From a virus: a stretch of 54,915 nt of DNA. Position numbers and translations under genes: made by a program. The notes beneath the pieces are model-generated. The model saw only the letters and a program-made list of their open reading frames with translations. It had not been told where the DNA came from and made no database searches. Every line of letters starts with the position of its first letter. The stretch's first letter is position 1. The stretch covers positions 1 through 54,915 of the IMG/VR virus record IMGVR_UViG_3300025115_000013; one strand, given 5' to 3'. This document shows, in pieces, positions 24,925-32,747 of this stretch.

Positions 24925-25098
24925 TTACTTTACTCCATAGTAGACGAAATGGGTTGCATCAGCAATGCGGCAGTCGGCAGCATTCCAAAAACGTTGATAT
25001 GCTGTTCGCGGGTAGCGAGGACCACGGAAGAAAACCTTAACCCCTTTGTTAGTCTTGCGCCATTCGGCGTATTCAGACATCGGACGCTTGATTCGCAT
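24925..25098 (-). CDS. Hypothetical basic protein, 57 aa
   Basis: The start is taken as ATG 25098 (MRIKRPMSEYAEWRKTNKG), two bases after the stop of the gene upstream. It is basic and aromatic-rich (FFRGPRYPRTAYQRFW), compatible with nucleic acid binding. No family is recognised. Confidence 0.6.
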   Translation of the reverse strand: MRIKRPMSEYAEWRKTNKGVKVFFRGPRYPRTAYQRFWNAADCRIADATHFVYYGVK

Positions 25099-25100
25099 TT

Positions 25101-25382
25101 TCACATGCTCCAGTAAGTTTCGCTTGCCGGGTTGCAACACCAAGGTGTATTGCTGTCAATCTCAACTTCAACGTTCGACATCAGCGTCCGAACCTTAACC
25201 TTGTGAACTACGTTCTTAGTGTAGTTCTCGTAGGTAGCGTAAGCATACGGAGCAACCTTAACGTTCTTGTCACGCAGGGCATTGCGGTTAGCACAAGTAG
25301 TAGACCGCTTGGCGCTGGACTCGTCGTTGAATTCCTTGATGCGCTGGGTGCTTGCAATGTGGTAAACGACGTAGGTTGTCAT
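25101..25382 (-). CDS. Hypothetical early protein, 93 aa
   Basis: MTTYVVYHIASTQRIKEF begins a small protein with a central basic helix (SSAKRSTTCANRNALRDK). Similar early phage proteins have no known role. It has a sigma70 promoter and the CAGGAGCAG ribosome-binding site. Confidence 0.65.
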   Translation of the reverse strand: MTTYVVYHIASTQRIKEFNDESSAKRSTTCANRNALRDKNVKVAPYAYATYENYTKNVVHKVKVRTLMSNVEVEIDSNTPWCCNPASETYWSM

Positions 25383-25414
25383 TTTCTGCTCCTGTTTTGT
25401 TAGCGTATGATGCT

Positions 25415-25443
25415 ATTATACCAGAATTTGGACTAATTGTCAA
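25415..25443 (-). promoter_or_regulatory. Sigma70 early promoter
   Basis: Minus strand TTGACA, 17-nt spacer, TATAAT. Its spacer and leader are nearly identical to the promoter at 17909-17937. Confidence 0.9.
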
Positions 25444-25473
25444 CCAAAATCTTTTAGTATAAAATTCAATGAC

Positions 25474-25659
25474 TTAGCGACTGTTCTTAACTACGCAAAG
25501 AACCGGGGAAAGCATCTCATATTCCTCATAAGGTGCAACAGCAGCAACCTTAAGGAACACGTCGCGAAGCTTATTGATCGCAGAGATCGCATCAAACGCT
25601 TCTACTGAACGAAGCTCCTTGCGGGAATTGTGCAACACAGGGATAATGAACGTTGACAT
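25474..25659 (-). CDS. Hypothetical early protein, 61 aa
   Basis: MSTFIIPVLHNSRKELRSVEAF begins a small alpha/beta protein. It has its own sigma70 promoter and an AAGGAGC site. Its stop codon is part of a TAAGTCATTGA motif that also occurs at the end of the 89-bp repeats. Confidence 0.65.
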   Translation of the reverse strand: MSTFIIPVLHNSRKELRSVEAFDAISAINKLRDVFLKVAAVAPYEEYEMLSPVLCVVKNSR

Positions 25660-25691
25660 TTTCGGCTCCTTGTGCGTTATTTGATGTTGTT

Positions 25692-25719
25692 ATTATACGC
25701 TTTTGGATAGAAAAGTCAA
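25692..25719 (-). promoter_or_regulatory. Sigma70 early promoter
   Basis: Minus strand TTGACT, 16-nt spacer, TATAAT, overlapping the last codons of the hemerythrin gene. Confidence 0.85.
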
Positions 25720-26153
25720 CCGAAACTTTCTTCCTTTGTAACTTGCTGATTTAGGTACTTCTTATATTCCATGTCTTCTACCAGAATGTGATGCTTTAAC
25801 CAGTTTACTAAAAATTTATGCAGCTGGTCTCTATCTGCGTACCCGCTAGACGCATCTATACACTTTTCAGCAAGAGTCTCAACGAAGGAGAAGTGGTAAT
25901 CTCTATGTTCGTCTTTTTTATTATACGAAGTTTGGGAAAATACTTCTTCTTCATACGCAAAATGCGTCCGGACATACTTCATTAACTCGTCTAACAAAAT
26001 ATGGAATGTTTCGTCAGGGACTGTGCTGCTTGATTCTTCAGCCACTTTCCCTAACGAATTTATGATAGTCACTAACTTTTTATGGTGACCATCTATGGTT
26101 GGTTCACCAACCGTATATACGCTATCCCATATAATGTTATACATTGTTGTCAC
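25716..26153 (-). CDS. Hemerythrin-like oxygen/iron-binding protein
   Basis: All expected di-iron ligands are visible: GHHKKL (first His), HFAYEE (His and Glu), HRDYH (HxxxH) and HHILVEDMEY (His and Asp). The MYNIIWDSVYTVG start is typical of bacteriohemerythrins, which bind O2 or iron or sense them. The start is GTG 26153 (overlapping the previous stop as GTGA) or ATG 26144. Hemerythrins are unusual in phages; a role in oxygen, NO or iron handling during infection is inference. Confidence 0.9.
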   Translation of the reverse strand: MTTMYNIIWDSVYTVGEPTIDGHHKKLVTIINSLGKVAEESSSTVPDETFHILLDELMKYVRTHFAYEEEVFSQTSYNKKDEHRDYHFSFVETLAEKCIDASSGYADRDQLHKFLVNWLKHHILVEDMEYKKYLNQQVTKEESFG

Positions 26154-26299
26154 TGTGATGCTTTTCCTTCTAATTGTTCTTTGATAAACTTTAATACCTT
26201 TCGCTGAGTATCGAATACGTATTCAACTGTTCCGTCTTCGTCAACAACAGTAACAATAAAACCATTTTCTACTTTTCGAAATTCCATAGATTCAAACAT
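26150..26299 (-). CDS. Small hypothetical protein, 49 aa
   Basis: MFESMEFRKVENGFIVTVVD... is a compact beta-strand protein with a helical end. A good AAGGAG site and a sigma70-like promoter lie upstream, and its stop overlaps the hemerythrin start. Confidence 0.65.
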   Translation of the reverse strand: MFESMEFRKVENGFIVTVVDEDGTVEYVFDTQRKVLKFIKEQLEGKASQ

Positions 26300-26330
26300 T
26301 GTAATCTCCTTAGATTAAACTGCAACATTA

Positions 26331-26359
26331 AGTATAGCGTAATGCTTTAGAAATTACAA
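26331..26359 (-). promoter_or_regulatory. Sigma70-like promoter of the hemerythrin operon
   Basis: Minus strand TTGTAA, 17-nt spacer, TATACT, 32 nt before the 49-aa gene. It is weaker than the other early promoters. Confidence 0.65.
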
Positions 26360-26364
26360 GCCTA

Positions 26365-27672
26365 TCAGTAACCATATTTATGCAAAAATTCCGCAAACTC
26401 CGGAGCATACTCTAAAATTGAATTATTCCTAACCTGCTCGTAAGTATTTAAAAATTTAACTAGCCCAAAACGTTCTTCTTCTGCATTTAAAGGTATATGC
26501 ATATTCTCTAGTAACCGTTTATACTCATATACTCGATTTGCAATAACAGAATCTACTTTAGAAAACTCTCGAATATTCACAACTGTTTTCGTATCCGGTA
26601 AATTGTTTTTCTTAATAAGAGTGTCTAATTTCTGTATAGCAATTTCTTTAAGGTTATTCGGAAGAAGTTCAATTCTTAGCACCGAAGGCTTTTGTAATAT
26701 GTTACACGACTCAACCGGTATCTTGTTGTCAATGGAAAACTGTAACAGCTCATCTAAATAAAAAATTGTAAATACGTTCGGTGTAATTCTTAAGGTTAAA
26801 ATAAGGGATGGGTGCTTATCTCGTAATTCTACAAACTTCTGGATGTTAGTTTTAATTTGTTCAACGTCTGATGGGTAACGAATGTAGTTGTTTAATGGGT
26901 TAGTCGATTCGATGCTAATACCCAAATGGAACTCTTTAAACCGAGGAATAATTCTTTCTATCTCAGGATTATAAATGGTTGCATTAGTAGTAGTTCCGAC
27001 AATAACGTCAGTTACATTAGCATCAATTAATGCATCGCATATTTCGTATGTTTCTTTAATAAAAAGAGTTTCGCCGCCGAGCAAATGTAAATAACGCAGC
27101 CCCGATAACTGTTTTAACTCATTAAGGAAACGATTAAAAGTTTCTGTATTTTTAACCCACGGAGTTAACGAAACAGTGTTGAAAAATTTATCATCGCTCT
27201 TTATTTGCTTAAAGGTAGAGTTTAAAAACGAACTATATGTTGGACTGCACATTACACAGCCAAGGTTGCAAGTATTACCTAAGTCAATTTGTAAATTGGT
27301 TAACTCCGAATCGGCAGCACCATTATTCTGCTCGCTGTATGTAAAGTGTTTGCTATATGGTGCTAAGTAGAACGACTTAGGATACGAGTGCAAAATTTTT
27401 ACAAAATGCAACGATTTTGCACGGCCGCTTAGTTTATTGTTATTGTCCTCGTAATAACAATCTTGGCACCACACATTACCAAACTTTAACATAGAATTAC
27501 GAACTTGCCTCATTTCGTCGCTATGGAAATACTCGTTCATAGTCATCGATCTGATGTTATGGGTCGGCACAAACCCATGCTTAAACCACCGACAAGGAAT
27601 AAAATCACCCGCCGGGTTAATACGGATGTGATTCCACGGAGCACTGCAAAAATGAGCAAGATTCAGGGGCAT
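26365..27672 (-). CDS. Twitch-domain radical SAM protein, 435 aa
   Basis: The radical SAM cluster is CNLGCVMC near residue 137, after an N-terminal SPASM-like part (FCSAPWNHI, then C in IPCRW and WCQDCYYED). HLLGGETLF is the GGE motif that contacts SAM. Proteins of this layout occur in several T4-like phages and bacteria with unknown substrate. It overlaps the Nudix gene upstream by one base. Confidence 0.85.
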   Translation of the reverse strand: MPLNLAHFCSAPWNHIRINPAGDFIPCRWFKHGFVPTHNIRSMTMNEYFHSDEMRQVRNSMLKFGNVWCQDCYYEDNNNKLSGRAKSLHFVKILHSYPKSFYLAPYSKHFTYSEQNNGAADSELTNLQIDLGNTCNLGCVMCSPTYSSFLNSTFKQIKSDDKFFNTVSLTPWVKNTETFNRFLNELKQLSGLRYLHLLGGETLFIKETYEICDALIDANVTDVIVGTTTNATIYNPEIERIIPRFKEFHLGISIESTNPLNNYIRYPSDVEQIKTNIQKFVELRDKHPSLILTLRITPNVFTIFYLDELLQFSIDNKIPVESCNILQKPSVLRIELLPNNLKEIAIQKLDTLIKKNNLPDTKTVVNIREFSKVDSVIANRVYEYKRLLENMHIPLNAEEERFGLVKFLNTYEQVRNNSILEYAPEFAEFLHKYGY

Positions 27673-28106
27673 TAGATAATACTCGCGGCCTGTTTTACAA
27701 GAGCTTGTTGATTATTTCTTCCGACTGTCGCAAATTCTGCGGCTGTCATCCACATTACTTCTGCGGTTTCGTAGTCGTGTTGTCCAAAGTGGGTTGGGTC
27801 TTCTATCTCTACTGCAAACATATGAAGCTTGTAGGTTTCGTCTGTACCTTTAATTTTTTGGACAGGAATTGGAAAAGTAGATACAATATTATCCAGAAGG
27901 AGCCCGAGTTCCTCTGCACCTTCCCTAACTGCGGCCTGGTATACTGTTTCGCCTTTGTCTATCCCGCCTTTTGCAACTTGTGGTTTTGTTCCGCCAAAGT
28001 TTAGGTCCGACGGTGTTCGAAACATCATCAGTATCTCGCCGTCGTCTCGTCTGTAAAACGGTATCACTCCTGCTTTGTCTTTAGCCATAATCTCTCTAAT
28101 TTGCAT
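27672..28106 (-). CDS. Nudix hydrolase
   Basis: The Nudix box is complete: GIDKGETVYQAAVREGAEELGL (GX5EX7REUXEEXGU), residues about 47-68. Nudix enzymes cleave nucleoside diphosphate-linked compounds. The length of 144 aa is typical. The second Met (MAKDKAGVIPF) may be the true start. It shares a divergent late promoter region with the gene at 28146. Confidence 0.9.
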   Translation of the reverse strand: MQIREIMAKDKAGVIPFYRRDDGEILMMFRTPSDLNFGGTKPQVAKGGIDKGETVYQAAVREGAEELGLLLDNIVSTFPIPVQKIKGTDETYKLHMFAVEIEDPTHFGQHDYETAEVMWMTAAEFATVGRNNQQALVKQAASII

Positions 28107-28111
28107 CTAAA

Positions 28112-28123
28112 TATTTATAAATA
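28112..28123. promoter_or_regulatory. Divergent overlapping late promoters
   Basis: The palindrome TATTTATAAATA contains a perfect TATAAATA late octamer on each strand. One faces the Nudix gene (minus), the other the 702-aa gene (plus), each at a suitable distance from the start codon. Confidence 0.7.
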
Positions 28124-28145
28124 TAGTTAAATTGGATTATAACAT

Positions 28146-30254
28146 ATGCCAACACAAAAACCAACCTTAAAGTTAGCAACTCAATATATTCAACAAGTTG
28201 TAGGTAAAACCCCTACACAACAAGAGACCCTTATGCTACTAGACAAGTGGACGACAAATTCGGCATCTTTTAAGAAAGCATTGCAGTGGATTAAAGATAC
28301 CACCCCTCCAACAGCGCAACAGGAAGAAGCACAAGAAAAAAAGCCTTCAATACCTTTAGTTAAAAAATATATGTCTACCGTTATGGGGGAAGCTAACCCA
28401 TCTTCTGCTGAAGTCGCAGCAATATTGCAACAGTGGCAGAATACCCCTGTTGCATTTAACAAAGCAATGCAATCTATGCTGCAATCTATACAAAGTATGC
28501 AGAATACAAAAGCATTAGGACCAAAAGAAATACCTGCTGAACAAGGTGTTGTACCGAGTGTTGATTTCGTAAAAGAATATCTTAAAGTAGTCTCTGGCGA
28601 CGCAAAACCGACTGCTGCCAGAATTAAGACTCTTGTTGACATGTGGGCTAATAATCAGGCAGGTTACCAAGAAGCGCAGGTTCATTTAGCTAAAGTAAAG
28701 GCTGGCCTAACTAAAAAACCGGCACCTGTTGACAAAGGACCAACATTACCAAACCAACTCAACGCAATTGCAAAGCAAACAGAACCAGGAGCAACTGAGA
28801 ACGAATCGTTTAACGATATCGAAGTCGCAGGGTTACTTGCAACCGTTAAACAGGAACTAAAGAAAAAGTTTAATCCTAAAGACCAACCGTGGGGTAGCAA
28901 CCACTCTAAATACAAGAAAGCATATTCACAAGTAGTAAGCAAAACGCGGTCTGTTCAAAACAAAACTGGGTTCTTAACTGCTGTAATCAAAACTCTTAAC
29001 CCAACGTTCAAACCGGGCGCAGGCAAGGTAAGTGCTAAACCGGGAGAGTTCCATTCAATGACTATGCCATCTGACCCGCTAAGTCCGTTTGCCCAAACTA
29101 TGGCTATGTCTCCTGAGAAAAAAGAAAAAGCAACAGCGTTAAAAGCAAAGATCGCAGAGTACGAGGCGTTACTTAAAAAATTAAAAGACGAACAAAAGAA
29201 AGCATCAACTGCACTATCAAAAACGCAGTCCGAAAAAGAAAAATTAGGCGGTATTAACGAAAAATTACTGAAGTACTTTTCGTTCATTGAGAAGAACTGT
29301 AGCCAATACTTAGCCGCAGTTAAAGAAGCTAACGGAAGGTTATTATTTCGTGGACAAGACGACGCCGCGCAGCCGATCTTCGTTGCGTACCCAAGGCTAG
29401 ATCGTGAACCAAAAGATAGCGATCCAGAAGCACAAAAACTCATAGACAAATACTTGTCTGCCTTAGGTTTTAAAGCACTGCGGAGTAACAGTTTATTCAC
29501 TACGTCAAGTGAAAATAACGCAAGTAATTACGGTACTGTATATGCTATCTTCCCTAAAAATGGTTTTGAATATACCTGGTCAACCAAACACGACGATTTA
29601 GTTATTCATAGCGTTCACGACATCGGTGGCGACGAAGAAGACACCGATGATGTGTATTACAATTACGAAGATTGGCAACGGCAGTTCTCTGATTATGCCG
29701 AGGAATTAGACAGAGCAATAGAAGACGACCCGTCTATGTTTAACATAGCAGACGAAGACATTGAAGACGAAGATGTGTTCTATAAAAATCTAAAAAAGTA
29801 TATAACTGCTATAACTAAAATGCCCGAATACAAGGTATTCAAAGCAGCATATAACAAGTACTACGACCTCGATACGTACAACAATAGTGCTGCAGAATTT
29901 CACCAGAAATTTGCTATTATGGCAGAAGCATTCATTAAATTTATGAATGTTAGCAAATTTAAACTCTTATCAGCTGCCGAACTTAAACAGCTTAATAAGA
30001 AGATCGAACATGCTAAAAAGTCATCAGCCGAACCTAAAGGTAATGAGATCAAGGCTAAAGCACAGTCTGCAATTAAGTCTTTTGGTTTTGTAAAAGAAAA
30101 TTTACCGGCAGCACTAAAGGCAAGGCACGAAGTTATGGTAGTCGGAGAATATATTGCAGTTAACTATGAGCAATTTAGTAACGAGATAGAACAGTACTTT
30201 ATTAAACCAAGTAAGACAACTAAAGTTTCTAAGCCAACCGCTAAGAAAAAGTAA
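28146..30254 (+). CDS. Large protein with N-terminal repeats and a likely ADP-ribosyltransferase-like domain
   Basis: Residues about 5-185 hold three copies of a ~50-residue helical repeat (VKKYMSTVMGEANPSSAEVAAILQQW and relatives). A coiled coil follows (about 325-370). Then LLFRGQDD, LFTTSSENNASNYGTVYAIFP and FEYTWS resemble the R-S-T-S core of ADP-ribosyltransferases. The acidic C-terminal part is Asp/Glu-rich. At 702 aa it is close in size to the T4 virion protein Alt (682 aa), which modifies host RNA polymerase, and a late promoter precedes it; so an injected Alt-like protein is my best guess. Confidence 0.55.
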   Translation: MPTQKPTLKLATQYIQQVVGKTPTQQETLMLLDKWTTNSASFKKALQWIKDTTPPTAQQEEAQEKKPSIPLVKKYMSTVMGEANPSSAEVAAILQQWQNTPVAFNKAMQSMLQSIQSMQNTKALGPKEIPAEQGVVPSVDFVKEYLKVVSGDAKPTAARIKTLVDMWANNQAGYQEAQVHLAKVKAGLTKKPAPVDKGPTLPNQLNAIAKQTEPGATENESFNDIEVAGLLATVKQELKKKFNPKDQPWGSNHSKYKKAYSQVVSKTRSVQNKTGFLTAVIKTLNPTFKPGAGKVSAKPGEFHSMTMPSDPLSPFAQTMAMSPEKKEKATALKAKIAEYEALLKKLKDEQKKASTALSKTQSEKEKLGGINEKLLKYFSFIEKNCSQYLAAVKEANGRLLFRGQDDAAQPIFVAYPRLDREPKDSDPEAQKLIDKYLSALGFKALRSNSLFTTSSENNASNYGTVYAIFPKNGFEYTWSTKHDDLVIHSVHDIGGDEEDTDDVYYNYEDWQRQFSDYAEELDRAIEDDPSMFNIADEDIEDEDVFYKNLKKYITAITKMPEYKVFKAAYNKYYDLDTYNNSAAEFHQKFAIMAEAFIKFMNVSKFKLLSAAELKQLNKKIEHAKKSSAEPKGNEIKAKAQSAIKSFGFVKENLPAALKARHEVMVVGEYIAVNYEQFSNEIEQYFIKPSKTTKVSKPTAKKK

Positions 30255-30992
30255 CTACTCTAATCCACGCTTTTGTTTAGCTAATTGAACCGCAGCTTGT
30301 GCGGCTGGCGTTAACGGAGATGCCAAAAATCTTTTAAGTTTCCTTGCGGCTTCACGCATAAGAACCGTAACTTCCTCTTCAGACTTTCGATCTGTCATTC
30401 GAGATACCATCTGCCGTTGAGTTTGTTTAAGGTTATTGTCTACTAATGCAAATTGATCATCAAACATCATTGCATAAAAACTTTCGTGCTTTTTAGTTGC
30501 TTGATATGCTCTTGCAAAATATTTAGGGTCAACTGGGCGATCGCGATCTTTTGGATCTGTCGCATTAGCAAACCTGTCTTTTGCTCGTTCCCACGCTAAC
30601 TTCATTTCAACATCGACAAATATCATAAATGTTTGATATCCAACTGACTCTAATTCTCGTTTCAAATTCATTAAACTTTCATAATCGCGGCCAGTTGTAT
30701 TGATAATTAAACCCAACATTTCTTGCTGTAAAATTGTTTGTTTGCGACGAGTAGCTTGTAAACTTTGCTTATACCCTTGGTTGTCGTGAGAAATATTTGC
30801 TTTTGCTCGTTGCAAATATGCAAGGGTGTGGTCTATGTCCTGTAATTTAAGACCAGCAGCTTTTAATCCAAGAGCTTTTAATACTGCATTTTTACCAGCG
30901 CCTGGCGGGCCAGCTAAAAATACAGCCTTAAATATCCCCGGATCTCTAAAGCCTTCGTCTAAATCTGCCGTATAAAATTCGTTTAATTGCAT
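30255..30992 (-). CDS. P-loop kinase-like protein, 245 aa
   Basis: Walker A is FLAGPPGAGKNAV, with Asn in place of Ser/Thr after Lys. The layout resembles zeta-toxin-like or polynucleotide kinase-like phage proteins (a DIDHTL near residue 53, an RAKDRF arginine-rich lid). The target is unknown. It converges on the 702-aa gene with no gap; similar kinase genes neighbour such virion-protein genes in other T4-like phages. Confidence 0.72.
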   Translation of the reverse strand: MQLNEFYTADLDEGFRDPGIFKAVFLAGPPGAGKNAVLKALGLKAAGLKLQDIDHTLAYLQRAKANISHDNQGYKQSLQATRRKQTILQQEMLGLIINTTGRDYESLMNLKRELESVGYQTFMIFVDVEMKLAWERAKDRFANATDPKDRDRPVDPKYFARAYQATKKHESFYAMMFDDQFALVDNNLKQTQRQMVSRMTDRKSEEEVTVLMREAARKLKRFLASPLTPAAQAAVQLAKQKRGLE

Positions 30993-31010
30993 AAGAATAT
31001 TTAGTCAAAA

Positions 31011-31034
31011 TAATAGGGACCGAAGTCCCTATTA
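31011..31034 (-). terminator. UUCG-tetraloop terminator after the tmRNA
   Basis: On the minus strand the 10-bp stem TAATAGGGAC / GTCCCTATTA closes a TTCG tetraloop and is followed by a T-rich stretch. It would end transcription of the tmRNA and the RNA array before the kinase gene. Confidence 0.88.
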
Positions 31035-31037
31035 TTA

Positions 31038-31330
31038 CTATTTTGGGTTATAAGGGATAGTTCCCCCAGAGTTATCATGCTGCTAGAGCATATACCTCAT
31101 TGTTAGCTGCGTTTGCAGTTATAGTTTTGTTTTCTTCGACCGGGTCTGCCGACCTTCATGGCTATGAGCCATGCGTCAACACAGAATACCCCAATCCTAC
31201 GGCTTCAAACTCTTGCCGAGCGCCATTCGTTCTATTTAACCCTTTGTCGATTCCTTTCACCCCCTCAGTGGTGGAGGTGGCGGCATCCGAGAGCCGCGTC
31301 CAAAAAGCTCTTAATAACTAAGGTTTACGC
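31038..31330 (-). ncRNA. ssrA: Circularly permuted tmRNA (ssrA)
   Basis: Read on the minus strand, the gene starts with the T-arm and 3' acceptor strand (CACCTCC, discriminator A, CCA at 31269-31271), then only four bases, then the 5' acceptor strand GGGGGTG (31258-31264) and the tmRNA-like GAAAGGAATCGACA. The acceptor has a G3-U70 pair, the alanine identity element. The tag frame at 31075-31116 encodes ANAANNEVYALAA and TGA. This order is that of permuted, two-piece tmRNAs, which rescue stalled ribosomes and tag proteins for proteolysis. The T-loop is atypical (8 nt). Ends are approximate. Confidence 0.88.
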
Positions 31331-31414
31331 TGTTTTTAATCTCCCTCTTTTAAGTCCTAGTATGTCAAATTTATTGTCATTTGGCAATAAAATAAAAATT
31401 TTGTTTTCCGTCAT
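31325..31414 (-). CDS. Possible tiny protein, 29 aa
   Basis: An ATG-started frame (MTENKIFILLPNDNKFDIL) without a clear Shine-Dalgarno site, just upstream of the tmRNA. Weak support. Confidence 0.25.
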   Translation of the reverse strand: MTENKIFILLPNDNKFDILGLKRGRLKTA

Positions 31415-31462
31415 ACAACAATTCTTACTACACTACTATTTAAGTAGAGTGCTCGATATTTG

Positions 31463-31540
31463 TCAATCAAATTGGCTATTAAATTTCGAAACTACTGCTA
31501 GTACACAGTAGCATCCTATAAGAAGTAAAAATTCAGCCAT
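31463..31540 (-). CDS. Possible tiny hydrophobic protein, 25 aa
   Basis: MAEFLLLIGCYCVLAVV predicts one transmembrane helix. It overlaps the end of the 36-aa frame upstream by 8 nt, as in other coupled small genes. Confidence 0.4.
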   Translation of the reverse strand: MAEFLLLIGCYCVLAVVSKFNSQFD

Positions 31541-31643
31541 TGCATTCGCTTTCAGAGCAATATTCACTCACTATGTCGTAAAGACGCAAAGAACGAGGTG
31601 TTCTAATTTCCAATAAGTGTTCAATCAGTTGTAGTAGCGACAT
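31533..31643 (-). CDS. Possible small protein, 36 aa
   Basis: MSLLQLIEHLLEIRTPRSLR begins a short helical protein with a GGAG site before the ATG. It overlaps both neighbours. Confidence 0.4.
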   Translation of the reverse strand: MSLLQLIEHLLEIRTPRSLRLYDIVSEYCSESECNG

Positions 31644-31743
31644 TGGTTTTCTCCATTAGTCTAAAGCTTGTGGCAAAGGATCGACGAGACGGACTATCGA
31701 ATGTTGATAGCCATATTATTACCTGTTTGATAATGTTAGTCAT
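31621..31743 (-). CDS. Possible small protein, 40 aa
   Basis: The ATG at 31743 follows a strong TTAGGAG site, and a late-promoter-like AATAAATA lies about 15 nt further upstream. The product (MTNIIKQVIIWLSTFDSP) is not recognised. Confidence 0.45.
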   Translation of the reverse strand: MTNIIKQVIIWLSTFDSPSRRSFATSFRLMEKTNVATTTD

Positions 31744-31805
31744 ATAAATCTCCTAATAGTATTTATTGCAGTGCAACAATTATACAATTTTAGGGATCAT
31801 TAATT

Positions 31806-31927
31806 TATAACGGACGGTTAGCATGAAGCGTGTCGAGACTATTACCGCCAATCTACTATGGCCTTTCACCATACCAAACAGCATTAGACCTTACTATGCT
31901 GTTTTACCTTCACTACTCTGCGTTATA
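31806..31927 (-). ncRNA. Structured element E-1 beside tRNA-Ser
   Basis: Inverted ends TATAACG / CGTTATA enclose two hairpins: TATGG/CCATA with a 7-nt loop (31857-31873) and a 9-bp stem AAACAGCAT/ATGCTGTTT (31876-31904). No coding frame fits. It resembles the other long-stem elements in the array. Confidence 0.5.
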
Positions 31928-31932
31928 TTTCT

Positions 31933-32019
31933 TGGCGGAAGGACGGGGACTCGAACCCCGACAACCATTTCTGGTCGGCAGATTAGCAATCTGCTGGAAT
32001 ACCATTATCCGACCCTTCC
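31933..32019 (-). tRNA. tRNA-Ser(GCT)
   Basis: Anticodon arm GCAGA-TTGCTAA-TCTGC, long variable arm, acceptor GGAAGGG pairing TCCTTCC, CCA encoded. Reads AGC/AGU. Confidence 0.93.
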
Positions 32020-32027
32020 TTAATCTT

Positions 32028-32102
32028 TGGCTCCGAAGGGTGGGATCGAACCACCGACACACGGATTAACAGTCCGTCGTTCTGCCGCTGAACTACTTCG
32101 GA
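32028..32102 (-). tRNA. tRNA-Asn(GTT)
   Basis: Anticodon loop CTGTTAA, acceptor TCCGAAG/CTTCGGA, canonical T-loop TTCGATC, CCA encoded. Confidence 0.93.
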
Positions 32103-32122
32103 ATTGCATCACTATTTATCGA

Positions 32123-32199
32123 TGGTGCTGGGTGAAGGACTCGAACCTTCATCATTCTCCTTGTAAGGGAGATGTCTAACCTCTCAAACCAACCCAGCA
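32123..32199 (-). tRNA. tRNA-Val(TAC)
   Basis: Anticodon arm TCTCC-CTTACAA-GGAGA, acceptor TGCTGGG/CCCAGCA, T-loop TTCGAGT, CCA encoded. Confidence 0.92.
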
Positions 32200-32362
32200 T
32201 TGTTCTGTTTTTCTTGCAGCTTGTCTTTATCGGTCACAGGTTCTTCTTTAGCAGGCTTTTTAAAGATTGCATCCCATCGTTCCTCAAACTCTTTTTGCGG
32301 AATACTAACTGGTCTGGGAGTGCTACCTTTGCCTGCTTCATGTGCCATACTGTGTCCTATCT
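32200..32362. other. Spacer without a recognised gene
   Basis: About 160 bp between tRNA-Val and tRNA-Gly. On the minus strand there is no convincing start or ribosome site, and plus-strand frames across here are tRNA antisense shadows. Confidence 0.4.
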
Positions 32363-32436
32363 TGGAGCGGATAGCCAGAATCGAACTGGCGTCTTATGCT
32401 TGGCAAGCATAGGTAATACCATTATACGATATCCGC
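32363..32436 (-). tRNA. tRNA-Gly(GCC)
   Basis: Anticodon arm TATGC-TTGCCAA-GCATA, acceptor GCGGATA/TATCCGC, T-loop TTCGATT, CCA encoded. Confidence 0.94.
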
Positions 32437-32444
32437 ATACTTCT

Positions 32445-32518
32445 TGGTGGAGGTGGAGAGAATCGAACTCTCACGAAAAGCTTGCAAAGCTTCCAGGCTC
32501 CCATTACATCACACCCCC
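32445..32518 (-). tRNA. tRNA-Ala(TGC)
   Basis: Anticodon loop TTTGCAA. The acceptor GGGGGTG/CACCTCC, with its G3-U70 pair, is the same as that of the phage tmRNA. CCA encoded. Confidence 0.93.
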
Positions 32519-32525
32519 AATGTTC

Positions 32526-32601
32526 TGGTGCCCCCGGACGGATTCGAACCGCCGACATCCAGTTTACAAAACTGGCGCTCTACCAACTGAGCTACAAGGG
32601 C
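32526..32601 (-). tRNA. tRNA-Thr(TGT)
   Basis: Anticodon arm CCAGT-TTTGTAA-ACTGG, acceptor GCCCTTG/CGGGGGC with two G-U pairs, CCA encoded. Confidence 0.93.
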
Positions 32602-32653
32602 AAATCTTTTACTACAGAGGTATTTATCCCAATAAACAACTCTGTTAAAATCT

Positions 32654-32731
32654 TGGTCGGACATGTAGGATTCGAACCTACGTTATGCTGCATCCCAAAT
32701 GCAGTGCCATACCAGGCTAGGCGAATGTCCG
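32654..32731 (-). tRNA. tRNA-Pro(TGG)
   Basis: Anticodon arm CTGCA-TTTGGGA-TGCAG, acceptor CGGACAT/ATGTCCG, CCA encoded. Confidence 0.93.
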
Positions 32732-32747
32732 TAATTCTTTACTAAAC

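Noticed and set aside
28190-29500. Long minus-strand frames inside the 702-aa gene
   Set aside because: Low-complexity shadows opposite a well-supported plus-strand gene with a late promoter.
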